A stretch of DNA of 64,000 nucleotides, from positions 1,116,001 through 1,180,000 of the forward strand of contig OZ221971.1 in assembly GCA_965119685.1 (NCBI GenBank), in the 5' to 3' direction. Positions 34,853 to 42,414 of the stretch are shown here, piece after piece. Below the pieces are notes generated by a model that was given only the letters and a program-made list of their open reading frames with translations, did no database searches and was not told the DNA's origin. The stretch is from Merdibacter sp965119685. GTDB lineage: Bacteria > Bacillota_I > Bacilli_A > Erysipelotrichales > Erysipelotrichaceae. Both the position numbers and the translations under genes were made by a program. How positions within the stretch are numbered: the stretch's first letter is position 1; each line of letters opens with the position of its first letter.

Positions 34853-35476
34853 ATGAGCGAGGAAGAAAAGCAGGCGGTGCTCGCAAAGACGCGCATATTT
34901 GTCCGTGAGGCGATGGCAGGTAATGATGCGGCGCATGACTATGCGCACATTCAGCGGGTGATGCACACCGCGCAGATCATTGCGGACACCTTTACAAAGT
35001 GTGATCGCTTTTATCTGGAAATGCTGGTGCTGCTTCACGATGTCAGCGATCAAAAGCTTGCCAGTGCCAAGCGTTACAGCACCTGTGATTTTTTGGCAGC
35101 GTTAGCGCTGGATGATGGGATGCGGCTACGGCTGTGGCAGGGGGTGCAGGCGATTTCTTACAGTAAAAATCACGATCGTACCCAGCCGGCGGATGATGAG
35201 GTTTTGATCGTGCGGGATGCCGATCGGCTCGATGCGCTGGGCGCTGTCGGCGTCGCCAGAGCGTTTTTGTACAGCGGCGCACATGGCCATTCGATCTATG
35301 GGGAAGAAGAAAAGGAAAAGACGACACTTCATCATTTTCAGGATAAGCTGCTGCACTTGTCCGCGTATATCGTTACGGAAAAGGGGAAGGAGCTGGCAGT
35401 AAAGCGCCAAGCGTTCCTCAACGCCTTTTACGAGGAGCTGTGCGGGGAGATCGAAGGGAGCGCTTCCTCATGCTAG
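34853..35476 (+). CDS. HD-superfamily hydrolase (YedJ-like)
   Basis: 207 residues. The metal-binding pattern is H (HDYAHIQRV, near residue 28), HD (VLLHDVSD, near 64) and D (IVRDADRLDALGAVGVARAF, near 124), which groups it with YedJ-type predicted nucleotide or phosphate-ester hydrolases. GAGAGGGGG precedes the ATG, 24 bp after the kinase. The next gene starts inside its last codons, so expression is coupled. A hydrolase paired with a nucleoside kinase suggests nucleotide turnover, but the substrate is unknown. Confidence 0.85.
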   Translation: MSEEEKQAVLAKTRIFVREAMAGNDAAHDYAHIQRVMHTAQIIADTFTKCDRFYLEMLVLLHDVSDQKLASAKRYSTCDFLAALALDDGMRLRLWQGVQAISYSKNHDRTQPADDEVLIVRDADRLDALGAVGVARAFLYSGAHGHSIYGEEEKEKTTLHHFQDKLLHLSAYIVTEKGKELAVKRQAFLNAFYEELCGEIEGSASSC

Positions 35477-36069
35477 AGCGATACAAGCGTTATGTGATCG
35501 CCGCGATTTCGGTGATCCTCGGTATTTTGATCGATCGTATCTTCTCCTTGACCCGTGAGGGAGAGATCGTGCTGGAGGTCATCCTGCTCATCCTTTTAGC
35601 CGGAGCGCTGATCACCTACTACATCCTGCATCAGGTGGAGGAGCTGAAAGTGGTGAGCTTCACCGTGCTTTTGTTTATCTTGGATGAGGAGAACCGTCTG
35701 CTGGTCGTTGACAATCGCTATCATCGCCGTTTGATGATCCCCTGTGGAAATGTGCCGCGCACCTGTACACCAAGCGACGCCGTTAGCCGCTTTTTGGCAC
35801 AGCAGGCGCATCTGTCTTTGAAAGATTTGGTGACCTTGCAGGGGGAGGCGCTCGATGAAGCGCATTTAACGCCATGCAATGCACAGATCGAATTTGTGAC
35901 AAAGCACGAGTTTTCCGTGCAGGAGCATTATGCGTACATCTATTTTTTCAGAACAAAGCAGCCAAAAGACAACCGCTTTTTAAGCCTGCGGGAATTACAG
36001 GCGTATGGGGAGAACGGCCTGTTTTCCGATTTGCTGCAGCGCTATGAACGGCTGCTGAAGGAGCTGTGA
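35470..36069 (+). CDS. Membrane-anchored degenerate Nudix-like protein 1
   Basis: 199 residues: two N-terminal transmembrane helices (about 8-28 and 35-53), then a domain that follows the Nudix fold (FTVLLFILDEENRLLVVDN, RLMIPCGNV, and at the end YIYFFRT with FLSLRELQAY). The catalytic Nudix box GX5EX7REUXEEXGU is not present: GNVPRTCTPSDAVSRFLAQQ lacks the REXXEE core. It is probably a ligand-binding or scaffold domain. Start at ATG 35470, overlapping the HD gene by 7 bases. A GTG at 35440 is also in frame. Confidence 0.65.
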   Translation: MLERYKRYVIAAISVILGILIDRIFSLTREGEIVLEVILLILLAGALITYYILHQVEELKVVSFTVLLFILDEENRLLVVDNRYHRRLMIPCGNVPRTCTPSDAVSRFLAQQAHLSLKDLVTLQGEALDEAHLTPCNAQIEFVTKHEFSVQEHYAYIYFFRTKQPKDNRFLSLRELQAYGENGLFSDLLQRYERLLKEL

Positions 36070-36072
36070 GCC

Positions 36073-36639
36073 ATGATTGTCCTATTGCAGCTCGCCAGCA
36101 TCCTGACAATCGTGATCGGCACGGTTTTTCTGTTGCTGACGCTGTATGTCAAGGGTGCGAGAAAGGTCAGATATCAGGTGTTTCTTCTAATTGTGAATCC
36201 CCAAGGGGAATACCTGCTGATCTATGATAAAGCGCAGGGGCGCATGACGCTGCCCTTCGCCAACCTGCCGGACCATGAGATACCGACGCGCATCATCCGG
36301 CAAATCGTCAATGAAACGGTCGGCTGTCAGATGGAAGAGCTGCGTCTTTCCCCATTGTTTCACAAAGAGCCCGCAAAGTATGATCGGGTGCGGGACGACT
36401 ATCCGCCGGCTTGCGTCGCACAGAGTGTCTACGGGAAAAAGAAGTTTTACCAGACCTTGTATGTGCTGGAAGACAGCGCGGCGACGACACAGCTTTCAAG
36501 GACGATGTTTCCCTATCCGGAGTATTTTACCTATGAAGAGATCATGACGATGGAGGAAGCGGCGATTCCCGACTCCCTGTGCCGCTACTTTATCGAAACC
36601 ATCCATGAACGGCGATTGGCGCAAAGGGGAACCCGCTGA
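36073..36639 (+). CDS. Membrane-anchored degenerate Nudix-like protein 2
   Basis: 188 residues, a likely paralogue of the preceding gene: one or two N-terminal hydrophobic segments (residues 3-27), then YQVFLLIVNPQGEYLLIYDKAQGRMTL in the Nudix position (given here in part), with the box replaced by ANLPDHEIPTRIIRQIVNE. The catalytic glutamates are not in place. It begins 3 bp after gene 1 and its stop overlaps the radical SAM start (TGATG). The pair suggests a heteromeric membrane complex. Confidence 0.65.
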   Translation: MIVLLQLASILTIVIGTVFLLLTLYVKGARKVRYQVFLLIVNPQGEYLLIYDKAQGRMTLPFANLPDHEIPTRIIRQIVNETVGCQMEELRLSPLFHKEPAKYDRVRDDYPPACVAQSVYGKKKFYQTLYVLEDSAATTQLSRTMFPYPEYFTYEEIMTMEEAAIPDSLCRYFIETIHERRLAQRGTR

Positions 36640-37628
36640 TGGGAAAGCTGTATCTATGGCCAAAAGCGGGAGGGAACCCATCCTGCCGCAGCTTTGAGCT
36701 GGCCGAAAATGATCTTGATGTACTATGGGAGATCACCGGACGCTGCAACCAGCGCTGTCTGTATTGCTATGATACGCGGCTGCGCGGTTATGAACTGCGG
36801 CGGGAGGTGATGGAGAGAGTATGTGAGCGGATTGTCCATAGCCCTTGGCAGCGCGTGCATTTGAGCGGCGGAGAAATCCTGCTTTCTCCCTATATCGCGG
36901 AAATCTGCGATCGCCTGTCTGATCGTCGGCTGTACTTGACGACAAATCTGACGCTGTTGAGTGAAAAGGAACTTGCGGTGCTCACCAAGCCCAACGTCGT
37001 ATCGATTGCCGTCTCGTTAGATGCCCTTAGCCCGCAGATCAACGACAGGCTGAGAGGACATACGCAGACGGTGCTGCATCACTTGCGGCAGCTGATCCGG
37101 CTCAAAAAGGAACACCGGCTGTCTGCCCGGCTGCGGTTACATGCCGTCATCACCAAAGAGAATATCGATGTACTGCCGGATTTGCTGCTGTGGGCAAAAC
37201 AGGCCGGTATCGACGCTGTCAGCTGTCAGCCGGTGCACATCACAAAGCAAAATCCACACTATGCAAGTCTGGCGCTGACACAGGCGGATTTGCAGAAGCT
37301 GGAAAAGCTCTATGCTTTGGAGAAGGTGCTGTTCGCCTCTCATTATGCCGATACGCATTTCGCTTTGCTGAAACTGCTGCATGAAAATGAACGCGTGAGC
37401 GTAGATCCGCAAGGGAAAGCCTGCCTCGCTTACATCGACTGTCTGGGGCAGCTGTGGAATTGCCCGCTGAAAAAGCGAAAGCTGGACACAGTGATAGATG
37501 AGGCAAAGCAAACCATCTGTCCGCTGTCCGTTCAGTGTATGACCTGCTTTAAACGCCTGTCGTGGAAACAGCCGGACTTGGATGAGGAAGAAGCGAAGGA
37601 ATGGGAAAGGATGCAGACGCCTGCCTGA
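36639..37628 (+). CDS. Radical SAM protein with six-cysteine SPASM-like C-terminus
   Basis: 329 residues. The radical SAM cluster motif CxxxCxxC is at Cys36, Cys40 and Cys43 (RCNQRCLYCYD), followed by LSGGEILLSPYI (the GGE SAM site), TTNLTLL and VSLDALS. The C-terminal region has six cysteines (262, 268, 275, 294, 300, 303) spaced like a SPASM/twitch auxiliary iron-sulfur site. Such enzymes modify peptides, proteins or small molecules. No precursor peptide is obvious nearby. Last gene of the operon, overlapping Nudix-like protein 2 by one base. Confidence 0.88.
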   Translation: MGKLYLWPKAGGNPSCRSFELAENDLDVLWEITGRCNQRCLYCYDTRLRGYELRREVMERVCERIVHSPWQRVHLSGGEILLSPYIAEICDRLSDRRLYLTTNLTLLSEKELAVLTKPNVVSIAVSLDALSPQINDRLRGHTQTVLHHLRQLIRLKKEHRLSARLRLHAVITKENIDVLPDLLLWAKQAGIDAVSCQPVHITKQNPHYASLALTQADLQKLEKLYALEKVLFASHYADTHFALLKLLHENERVSVDPQGKACLAYIDCLGQLWNCPLKKRKLDTVIDEAKQTICPLSVQCMTCFKRLSWKQPDLDEEEAKEWERMQTPA

Positions 37629-37782
37629 TGGGAATATGGCTTGTGCATCAAAGAAAGCGTGCAAGTTGAAAAAACAGCGGCTATCTTGACACAGAGATTC
37701 CTGATTTATATAGTGAGCGGCAGCCTCTGCAAGCATCCTGTGCGCTTCTCAGCTGAGAAAGAATCGGCATTGCATGCAGAGG

Positions 37783-38424
37783 TTATGAGCGCATGCGGCG
37801 CTGCTGCCATAGGGAGTAAAAATAGGCAAGAGTAAATAACAATAGGCAGTATAAGACGATCTGCCCCTGTGAGGGAGCATACAGCTGAAAGAGCGTCCAA
37901 GAGCCAAAGCCGAAGAAAACGGCAGCGGAGAAGATGCGCAAAAGTGAATCGCTGATGCGGGAGAGGAAACAGCGTCCCAGCGTAACGGCAAGCGCATTGG
38001 AAGCCAATAACCCAAGGAAGGAGCCGCAGAAAACAGCGGCTTTTTCACTGCTTTGTGCAGCGAGAGCAATCGTGGAGAGCTGCGTTTTATCCCCCAGCTC
38101 CGCAATGAAAAAAGCGAGCGCGACAGACAGCCACGGCAGACGCAGCTTTCGCCCTTTCTCCGCTTGGGAATCATTTGGCTTTAGCGCCTGAAAGCCAAAG
38201 AACAAAAAGAGGACGCCGCCGATCAGGCGGATGTCAAAGAGCGAGACATAGGCGCTCAGCCAAGAGGCGGCGCACAGAGAGAGCAGATTGAGCAGCAGGC
38301 AGGCGAGGATCATTCCCGTCATCACAGAGCGAAACGAATAACGCCGGGAGAGCGTCAGCATCAAAAACTGTGTCTTGTCCGCAATCTCGGCTAAGAAGAT
38401 GAAAACGAAGGAAGAAAGAAACAT
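37783..38424 (-). CDS. GDT1/UPF0016-type cation (Mn2+) transporter
   Basis: 213 residues with six transmembrane helices in two repeats, each bearing the family signature: AEIADKTQF (near residue 12) and AELGDKTQL (near 105). Members such as MneA export Mn2+; eukaryotic relatives move Mn2+ and Ca2+. Start at ATG 38424 with AGGTGATC upstream. The promoter on the minus strand is TTGAGC-N17-TAAAAT (38511-38483). I see no Mn riboswitch before it, in contrast to the P-type ATPase at 54.8 kb. It converges with the radical SAM operon; a 14-bp palindrome, TTCTCAGCTGAGAA, lies at 37746-37759 between them. Confidence 0.88.
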   Translation of the reverse strand: MFLSSFVFIFLAEIADKTQFLMLTLSRRYSFRSVMTGMILACLLLNLLSLCAASWLSAYVSLFDIRLIGGVLFLFFGFQALKPNDSQAEKGRKLRLPWLSVALAFFIAELGDKTQLSTIALAAQSSEKAAVFCGSFLGLLASNALAVTLGRCFLSRISDSLLRIFSAAVFFGFGSWTLFQLYAPSQGQIVLYCLLLFTLAYFYSLWQQRRMRS

Positions 38425-38482
38425 GTGATCACCTGTTATCATGTGTATGAGAGAATGTATGCAGATATGAGTCAGGCATTTG

Positions 38483-38511
38483 ATTTTAAGGAAATAGCAA
38501 TTTGCGCTCAA
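38483..38511 (-). promoter_or_regulatory. Promoter of the GDT1-type transporter
   Basis: On the minus strand TTGAGC (38511-38506), 17-bp spacer, TAAAAT (38488-38483). Confidence 0.65.
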
Positions 38512-38553
38512 AAGAAAATGTGCATCGCATGAAATGAGGATGAGGAGAAAACA

Positions 38554-38576
38554 TAAAAAAACTGCCTTTGGGGCAG
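38554..38576 (-). terminator. Intrinsic terminator of pyrR
   Basis: On the minus strand CTGCC-ccaaa-GGCAG followed by a run of T residues, immediately after the pyrR stop. Confidence 0.88.
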
Positions 38577-39077
38577 CTAGTAACGGCAGATATAAACCGC
38601 GTTTTCATGATCGAGCGCGGATACTTTTACCTGAATGCTCTCATCTAACGAGCTGGGAATGTTTTTGCCGATGTAATCCGCACGGATCGGCAGTTCCCGA
38701 TGCCCGCGGTCCACCAAGACGGCCAGCTGTATTTCCTTGGCTCTGCCAAAGCTGGTGATCGCATCCATTGCCGCTCGGATCGTCCGTCCTTTATAGAGCA
38801 CATCGTCAACCAGAATAACCTTTTTCTCCTGCACCGGAATCGAGGCCGTCGTCATGTGATCCAGACGTTTGTGATCGTCGCGCCAATGGCGGATGTCCAA
38901 GCTGTATGTCGGAATGATTGCGCCCTCAAAGGAGGCGATCAGATCGGCAAGCTCCTTTGCCAGATAGGGTCCTCTGGTTAATATGCCGACGAGAATCAGA
39001 TCATCGACGCCTTTGTTGTGTTCAATGATCTCATGTGTGATTCTTTTTAGAGAGCGCTGGATTGCCAGCTCGTCCAT
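38577..39077 (-). CDS. pyrR: Bifunctional pyr operon regulator / uracil phosphoribosyltransferase PyrR
   Basis: PyrR binds pyr mRNA when UMP is high and also makes UMP from uracil and PRPP. The PRPP-binding motif VILVDDVLYKGRTIRAAMDA is complete, and the start MDELAIQRSLKRITHEIIEHNKG matches the family. ATG 39077 is chosen, with GGAAAG about 10 bases upstream (166 residues); an ATG at 39101 (MPVERK) is also in frame but would be almost leaderless. The gene is alone, without pyr biosynthesis genes beside it, so any attenuators it controls lie elsewhere. Confidence 0.93.
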   Translation of the reverse strand: MDELAIQRSLKRITHEIIEHNKGVDDLILVGILTRGPYLAKELADLIASFEGAIIPTYSLDIRHWRDDHKRLDHMTTASIPVQEKKVILVDDVLYKGRTIRAAMDAITSFGRAKEIQLAVLVDRGHRELPIRADYIGKNIPSSLDESIQVKVSALDHENAVYICRY

Positions 39078-39111
39078 GATCAGTTTTCTTTCCACAGGCA
39101 TCACCAAGTAA

Positions 39112-39192
39112 AGTATAACGGTTTTTGCGGGAAAGCGCAATTTGTTGTTGAGAAAAAGAGCGTTTGCGCGGCGTTGTAACATCTGTTATAGT
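39112..39192. promoter_or_regulatory. Back-to-back promoters between pyrR and the rightward gene
   Basis: Leftward: TTGCGC (39140-39135), 17-bp spacer, TATACT (39117-39112). Rightward: TTGCGC (39164-39169), 17-bp spacer, TATAGT (39187-39192) with a TG extension. The two identical -35 boxes form an inverted repeat 23 bp apart. Confidence 0.7.
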
Positions 39193-39204
39193 TAAGGATA
39201 GGTG

Positions 39205-39816
39205 ATGATGATGGATACGGAAATGATCATGCGTTTATGCAATGCGGCGGCAGGCCTGTATGGCGTCGTGCATGTCCGCCATCTGGTGCAGGTGGTAAAG
39301 CAGTATGGCGATCGGCAGCTGACGCGCAAAGAGCTTACGGAACTGCTGCAACAGCAGCTGCCGCAGGGCTGTGGCTGGAAGGACGGTTTTCTTTACTGTG
39401 CAGATGTGTCCGCTGATTTTGAAGCGTGGGAAGCAATATTGAAGCGCCGTGCGCATCAGCCGCTTTGTTTTTTAGAAATCGGGGAGTTTTTGCGCTATGA
39501 GGATCATGCTTATGTGGAACCAAGCGCATATCTCGATGCTTTGGCCGCTTTGCTGGGGCCTGAAAAGCCAAAGGAGATCAAGGAAGTGCTGATGGATTGT
39601 GTGCGGGATATGCGAAGGGGAATGGCACCGCAGGAGGCGATGAAACGCTTGTTATCGACAGAGGTATTCCCATCTCAGCAGGAGCTGCGCCGCTTCGGCG
39701 ATCTGTTTGCCAGCTTGTATCAAACGACGCGGTTATACAGTGAGTGCGGCTTTACCTTACAGGAGAAAAGGAAGGCGCACATGGCAAAGGACAGCGATGA
39801 AAAAAACGGTCAATGA
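39205..39816 (+). CDS. Unknown helical protein
   Basis: About 203 residues, no signal peptide or membrane helix. It has a helix-rich N-terminus (AAGLYGVVHVRHLVQVVKQYGDRQLTRKEL, quoted in part, like a small winged-helix or helical bundle) and a C-terminal helical part. Not recognised. GTG 39202 and ATGs at 39205, 39208 and 39211 are all in frame, and the upstream promoter would leave only a few leader nucleotides, so the exact start is open. It forms an operon with the next gene. Confidence 0.65.
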   Translation: MMMDTEMIMRLCNAAAGLYGVVHVRHLVQVVKQYGDRQLTRKELTELLQQQLPQGCGWKDGFLYCADVSADFEAWEAILKRRAHQPLCFLEIGEFLRYEDHAYVEPSAYLDALAALLGPEKPKEIKEVLMDCVRDMRRGMAPQEAMKRLLSTEVFPSQQELRRFGDLFASLYQTTRLYSECGFTLQEKRKAHMAKDSDEKNGQ

Positions 39817-39828
39817 GAGGAGAAAAGC

Positions 39829-40383
39829 GTGCGTATATTTGGCAAGAAAAAACAAGAAAACGCAGATGATCGCAGAAATCATCCGCTGCTTGGAGAAATG
39901 AAGCATATCGGAGTTACGTGGAAGCTGATGGAAAAGATGGCAGTAGTGCTTTGGGATGAGGTGTATCACGTTGATGTCTGTTTGTATGCACGCAGGGTGC
40001 AAGAGGGTGTCAGCGAAGCGCAGGAGAATGCCGTTCAACAGCTGAATGCTGTTTTGATAGAGAAGAGAGCACAACTGGAAGCGGCAGTGAGGGCGTATGC
40101 CAATACGACAGCGAAACAGCTGCTGTGCGAAAGATGCGTTCCGCGCTATATCGAGGTCGGCAGAAACGGTGAATGCGCGCTGTTTGTGGAGGATCGCGCG
40201 GAGGCGGGCGCTTATAATGATGATACGGAGACGGCGTTTGCGCTGTTTCTGCTGCCGGAAGTACAGCTGTTTCCGGCGGAGGATTCCTTGGATTTTCTGC
40301 ATGGGCGCGATGGCAGTATATCGCAAGAGATGCTGTATGGGGAATCAGTGGCAGCTTTGCCATGGGAAAACGGGAAGTCTTAA
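39829..40383 (+). CDS. Unknown soluble protein
   Basis: 184 residues, starting at GTG 39829 after GAGGAGA. A basic start (MRIFGKKKQ) is followed by a compact acidic domain with WDEVYHVDVCLYA and a later ALFVEDRAEAGAYND. It could be an immunity-type or regulatory fold, but I cannot assign a family. It lies 12 bp after the preceding unknown and immediately before the AT-rich island. Confidence 0.65.
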   Translation: MRIFGKKKQENADDRRNHPLLGEMKHIGVTWKLMEKMAVVLWDEVYHVDVCLYARRVQEGVSEAQENAVQQLNAVLIEKRAQLEAAVRAYANTTAKQLLCERCVPRYIEVGRNGECALFVEDRAEAGAYNDDTETAFALFLLPEVQLFPAEDSLDFLHGRDGSISQEMLYGESVAALPWENGKS

Positions 40384-40767
40384 ATGGGGATTTGGGAGAA
40401 GTGATGATATCCTCGGGCTTGATTTCTTTGGTGGAAGACGATCGGCGTTGTTCTCAAAATTATTTATAGTATTTTCAATTTAAAAACCATTAAGAGTTCT
40501 TTACAACGCTATTTTCTAATCATTTAATTATATATCATAACTAACTGTGGATAGAGAATTGGACATTCAATTCAGACCATATTTCTAACCGAAAAGATAA
40601 TGCAAAGGGATTTAAATGAGTTTTACCAGTTATGGCTGTAGAATTATGTATTGTCGGTGATTCTATAAATGATGCATAGGGACTAACAACACATTTATGG
40701 CTATTACGATTTATTTCGTACAACAAGAAACTGATTAGGGATCGCATGTGATGTGATCCCTTATTTT
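40384..40767. other. Left edge of the AT-rich island, gene remnant and terminator
   Basis: Base composition drops sharply to AT-rich near 40440. No intact gene is present to 40736; short frames such as one reading MAVELCIVGDSIND end quickly and may be decayed coding DNA. A terminator, AGGGATC (40737-40743) with GATCCCT (40755-40761) and TATTTTT, implies that a transcript once ended or still ends here. No integrase or attachment repeat is seen. Confidence 0.5.
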
Positions 40768-40793
40768 TGACTATTATGAAGGAGCATAGATAA

Positions 40794-40949
40794 ATGGACA
40801 AAGAACAAATTATTTTCAAGCTAGAACAAGTAAAAGCGGTATTTGGTGTATTTAGTTGTTTAAATGAAGATGCAATAATAACCGATATCGCTTATATTGC
40901 CACTGAGTACAGGGACATTGTACAATACATTATAGAGAATATAAAATAA
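40794..40949 (+). CDS. 51-residue small protein
   Basis: Starts MDKEQIIFKLEQVKAVFGVF and ends YRDIVQYIIENIK. AAGGAG lies 9 bases before the ATG. It is acidic and helical, with no membrane segment. The clean ribosome site, codon use matching the island and a following hairpin support a real gene. It converges on the XRE regulator. Function unknown. Confidence 0.6.
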   Translation: MDKEQIIFKLEQVKAVFGVFSCLNEDAIITDIAYIATEYRDIVQYIIENIK

Positions 40950-40975
40950 AGGGCTATTCGTTCAGAATAGCCCTT
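40949..40975. terminator. Hairpin between convergent genes
   Basis: AAGGGCTATTC (40949-40959) pairs perfectly with GAATAGCCCTT (40965-40975). It overlaps the end of the XRE coding sequence and lies at the stop of the 51-residue gene. T runs are lacking. Confidence 0.6.
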
Positions 40976-41286
40976 GCCACACGTATTATCAGTTCTAGTT
41001 GCTTGTTGGTTGCTTTAGAAGTAATTTCAATTAATTGATTATCATAATATTGCTTTTCTAGCTTAGAAACACCGGTGATTAAATAAGCTAGCTCAATATC
41101 CAAATGATCTGCGATCATAGCCAATGTTTCCATGGTCGGAGCAGACTTCCCATTTTCTATCTTACTAATATAGAATGTAGATAAAGAAAGATCATTAGCA
41201 AGCTGTTCTTGCGTGAAACCTTTTTCTACTCTTGCTTTTTTTATTCTTTTCCCAATCTGTGCATAATCAATCATTGACTCTATCAT
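40954..41286 (-). CDS. XRE-family transcriptional regulator
   Basis: 110 residues: an N-terminal Cro/CI helix-turn-helix (IGKRIKKARVEKGFTQEQLA, then LSTFYISKIENGKSAPTMETL) and a C-terminal helical tail of about 40 residues. AGGAG lies 7 bases before ATG 41286 (MIESMIDYAQ); an upstream ATG to 41310 has no site. It faces away from the zinc-ribbon gene cluster, with about 270 bp between them, so it may control that cluster. It has the AT-rich composition of the island. Confidence 0.88.
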   Translation of the reverse strand: MIESMIDYAQIGKRIKKARVEKGFTQEQLANDLSLSTFYISKIENGKSAPTMETLAMIADHLDIELAYLITGVSKLEKQYYDNQLIEITSKATNKQLELIIRVARAILNE

Positions 41287-41351
41287 ACAAACACTCCTTT
41301 CGTTTATCATAAATAAAACAGACTTTTCTTTACATAAACTAAAAGAACAAG

Positions 41352-41381
41352 TTGCATCAATAGTGCAATGTATGTTAAAAT
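41352..41381 (+). promoter_or_regulatory. Putative promoter of the zinc-ribbon gene cluster
   Basis: TTGCAT (41352-41357), 18-bp spacer, TAAAAT (41376-41381). Its spacer contains a TTGCAT-N6-GTGCAA dyad (41352-41368) that could be an operator. Confidence 0.45.
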
Positions 41382-41555
41382 ATCATTGCGCCTACAGGAA
41401 ATATTTATATTCCAATACAATACAACAATGTTCCAAAAGTAGATGATGCTATTTGTTGGTTTATATCTGTATCAATTCAAATAGGCACTTTTTTTGGAAG
41501 CATAAGGGCGATAACTAATTGTCCTAAAAAAACTTATAAGAAAGGGAGAGAAAAG

Positions 41556-41840
41556 ATGTATTGCAAAAATTGTGGAAAAGAAATTGATGAAAAGGCAGTA
41601 ATTTGTCCTCATTGTGGTGTTCAGCAAGATAAACTAGAAAATAACAATGATACTGGTGGTTTTGGTTGGGGTCTTCTAGGTTGTTGTATTCCAATCGTTG
41701 GATTAATTTTGTTTCTGGTATGGAAAGATACAAAGCCAAAAACTTCAAAAGCAGCAGGTATTGGAGCTCTAGTTTCCGTTTGCTGTATTGTATTATGGTA
41801 CGTTTTAGTAATACTTATTGGAATTGGTGCTTCAATTTGA
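41556..41840 (+). CDS. Zinc-ribbon protein with two transmembrane helices
   Basis: 94 residues: an N-terminal zinc ribbon, CKNCG with CPHCG (cysteines 3, 6, 17, 20), a Gly-rich segment, and two hydrophobic helices (about 38-55 and 68-92). AAAGGGAGAG lies just upstream. Such zinc-ribbon membrane proteins are common in Bacillota but mostly uncharacterised. It is followed 4 bp later by the DUF2085 gene. Confidence 0.8.
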   Translation: MYCKNCGKEIDEKAVICPHCGVQQDKLENNNDTGGFGWGLLGCCIPIVGLILFLVWKDTKPKTSKAAGIGALVSVCCIVLWYVLVILIGIGASI

Positions 41841-41844
41841 ATGC

Positions 41845-42204
41845 ATGAAGTCTATCTTTATTAAATGGTTGCCGATTATATTTGGTTGTCATTGTAGGCC
41901 GGATAGATCATTCTATTATCGCGGCAAACAGTTTCCCATCTGTGCACGATGTACAGGTGAATTCATTGGCATTTTTCTGGGTTTATTATTATTTACCTTA
42001 TTTCATGTTTCATTATTTGGAAATTTATTCTTGCTAATTCCTTTAATTTTAGATGGAATGTTTCAGCTTAAAACTAAATATGAAAGTACAAATGTACGAC
42101 GGCTTATTACTGGGGCCATGTTTGGCTATGCTTTAGTCTCTATATTTATTTTGACTACGTTGTCTGCATATGATACTGGTACATATATAGGGAATACTTT
42201 TTAA
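41845..42204 (+). CDS. DUF2085 membrane protein
   Basis: 119 residues. The family signature is seen near the N-terminus: GCHCRPDRSFYYRGKQFPIC then ARCTGEFIGI, a Cys/His-rich motif probably binding metal or held by disulfides. About three transmembrane helices follow. The ATG at 41845 lacks a strong ribosome site but is 4 bp after the preceding stop, so it is probably coupled; an in-frame ATG at 41818 overlaps the upstream gene. Function of the family is unknown. Confidence 0.75.
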   Translation: MKSIFIKWLPIIFGCHCRPDRSFYYRGKQFPICARCTGEFIGIFLGLLLFTLFHVSLFGNLFLLIPLILDGMFQLKTKYESTNVRRLITGAMFGYALVSIFILTTLSAYDTGTYIGNTF

Positions 42205-42238
42205 AAGCATAAGTTCTTTCATAGCTTATGCTTTTTTC
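42203..42238 (+). terminator. Intrinsic terminator
   Basis: AAAAGCATAAG (42203-42213) pairs with CTTATGCTTTT, followed by more T residues. Confidence 0.88.
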
Positions 42239-42414
42239 TTTTTCCATGTGAAATAAGAAATTTTATAAAACAAATAGGTCCAAGAAAATTTAGATGCTTT
42301 TGAAAACTGTAAAAAAAATAATAACCTCTCATTAGAGAATATCAGTAATCTAGGATTTAACAACTTTTCATAACACACTTTGATTTAAAATAAAACAGAA
42401 AGAGGTAGAATGAG

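Noticed and set aside
38425..38560. Possible Mn riboswitch before the GDT1-type transporter
   Set aside because: The GGGGAGUAG and CAACAUACYCG elements are absent; only a plain promoter is seen.
40380..40450. Attachment-site copy of the tRNA-Glu 3' end at the left edge of the AT-rich island
   Set aside because: No stretch resembling GTTCGAATCCCG is present there, and no integrase gene is found.
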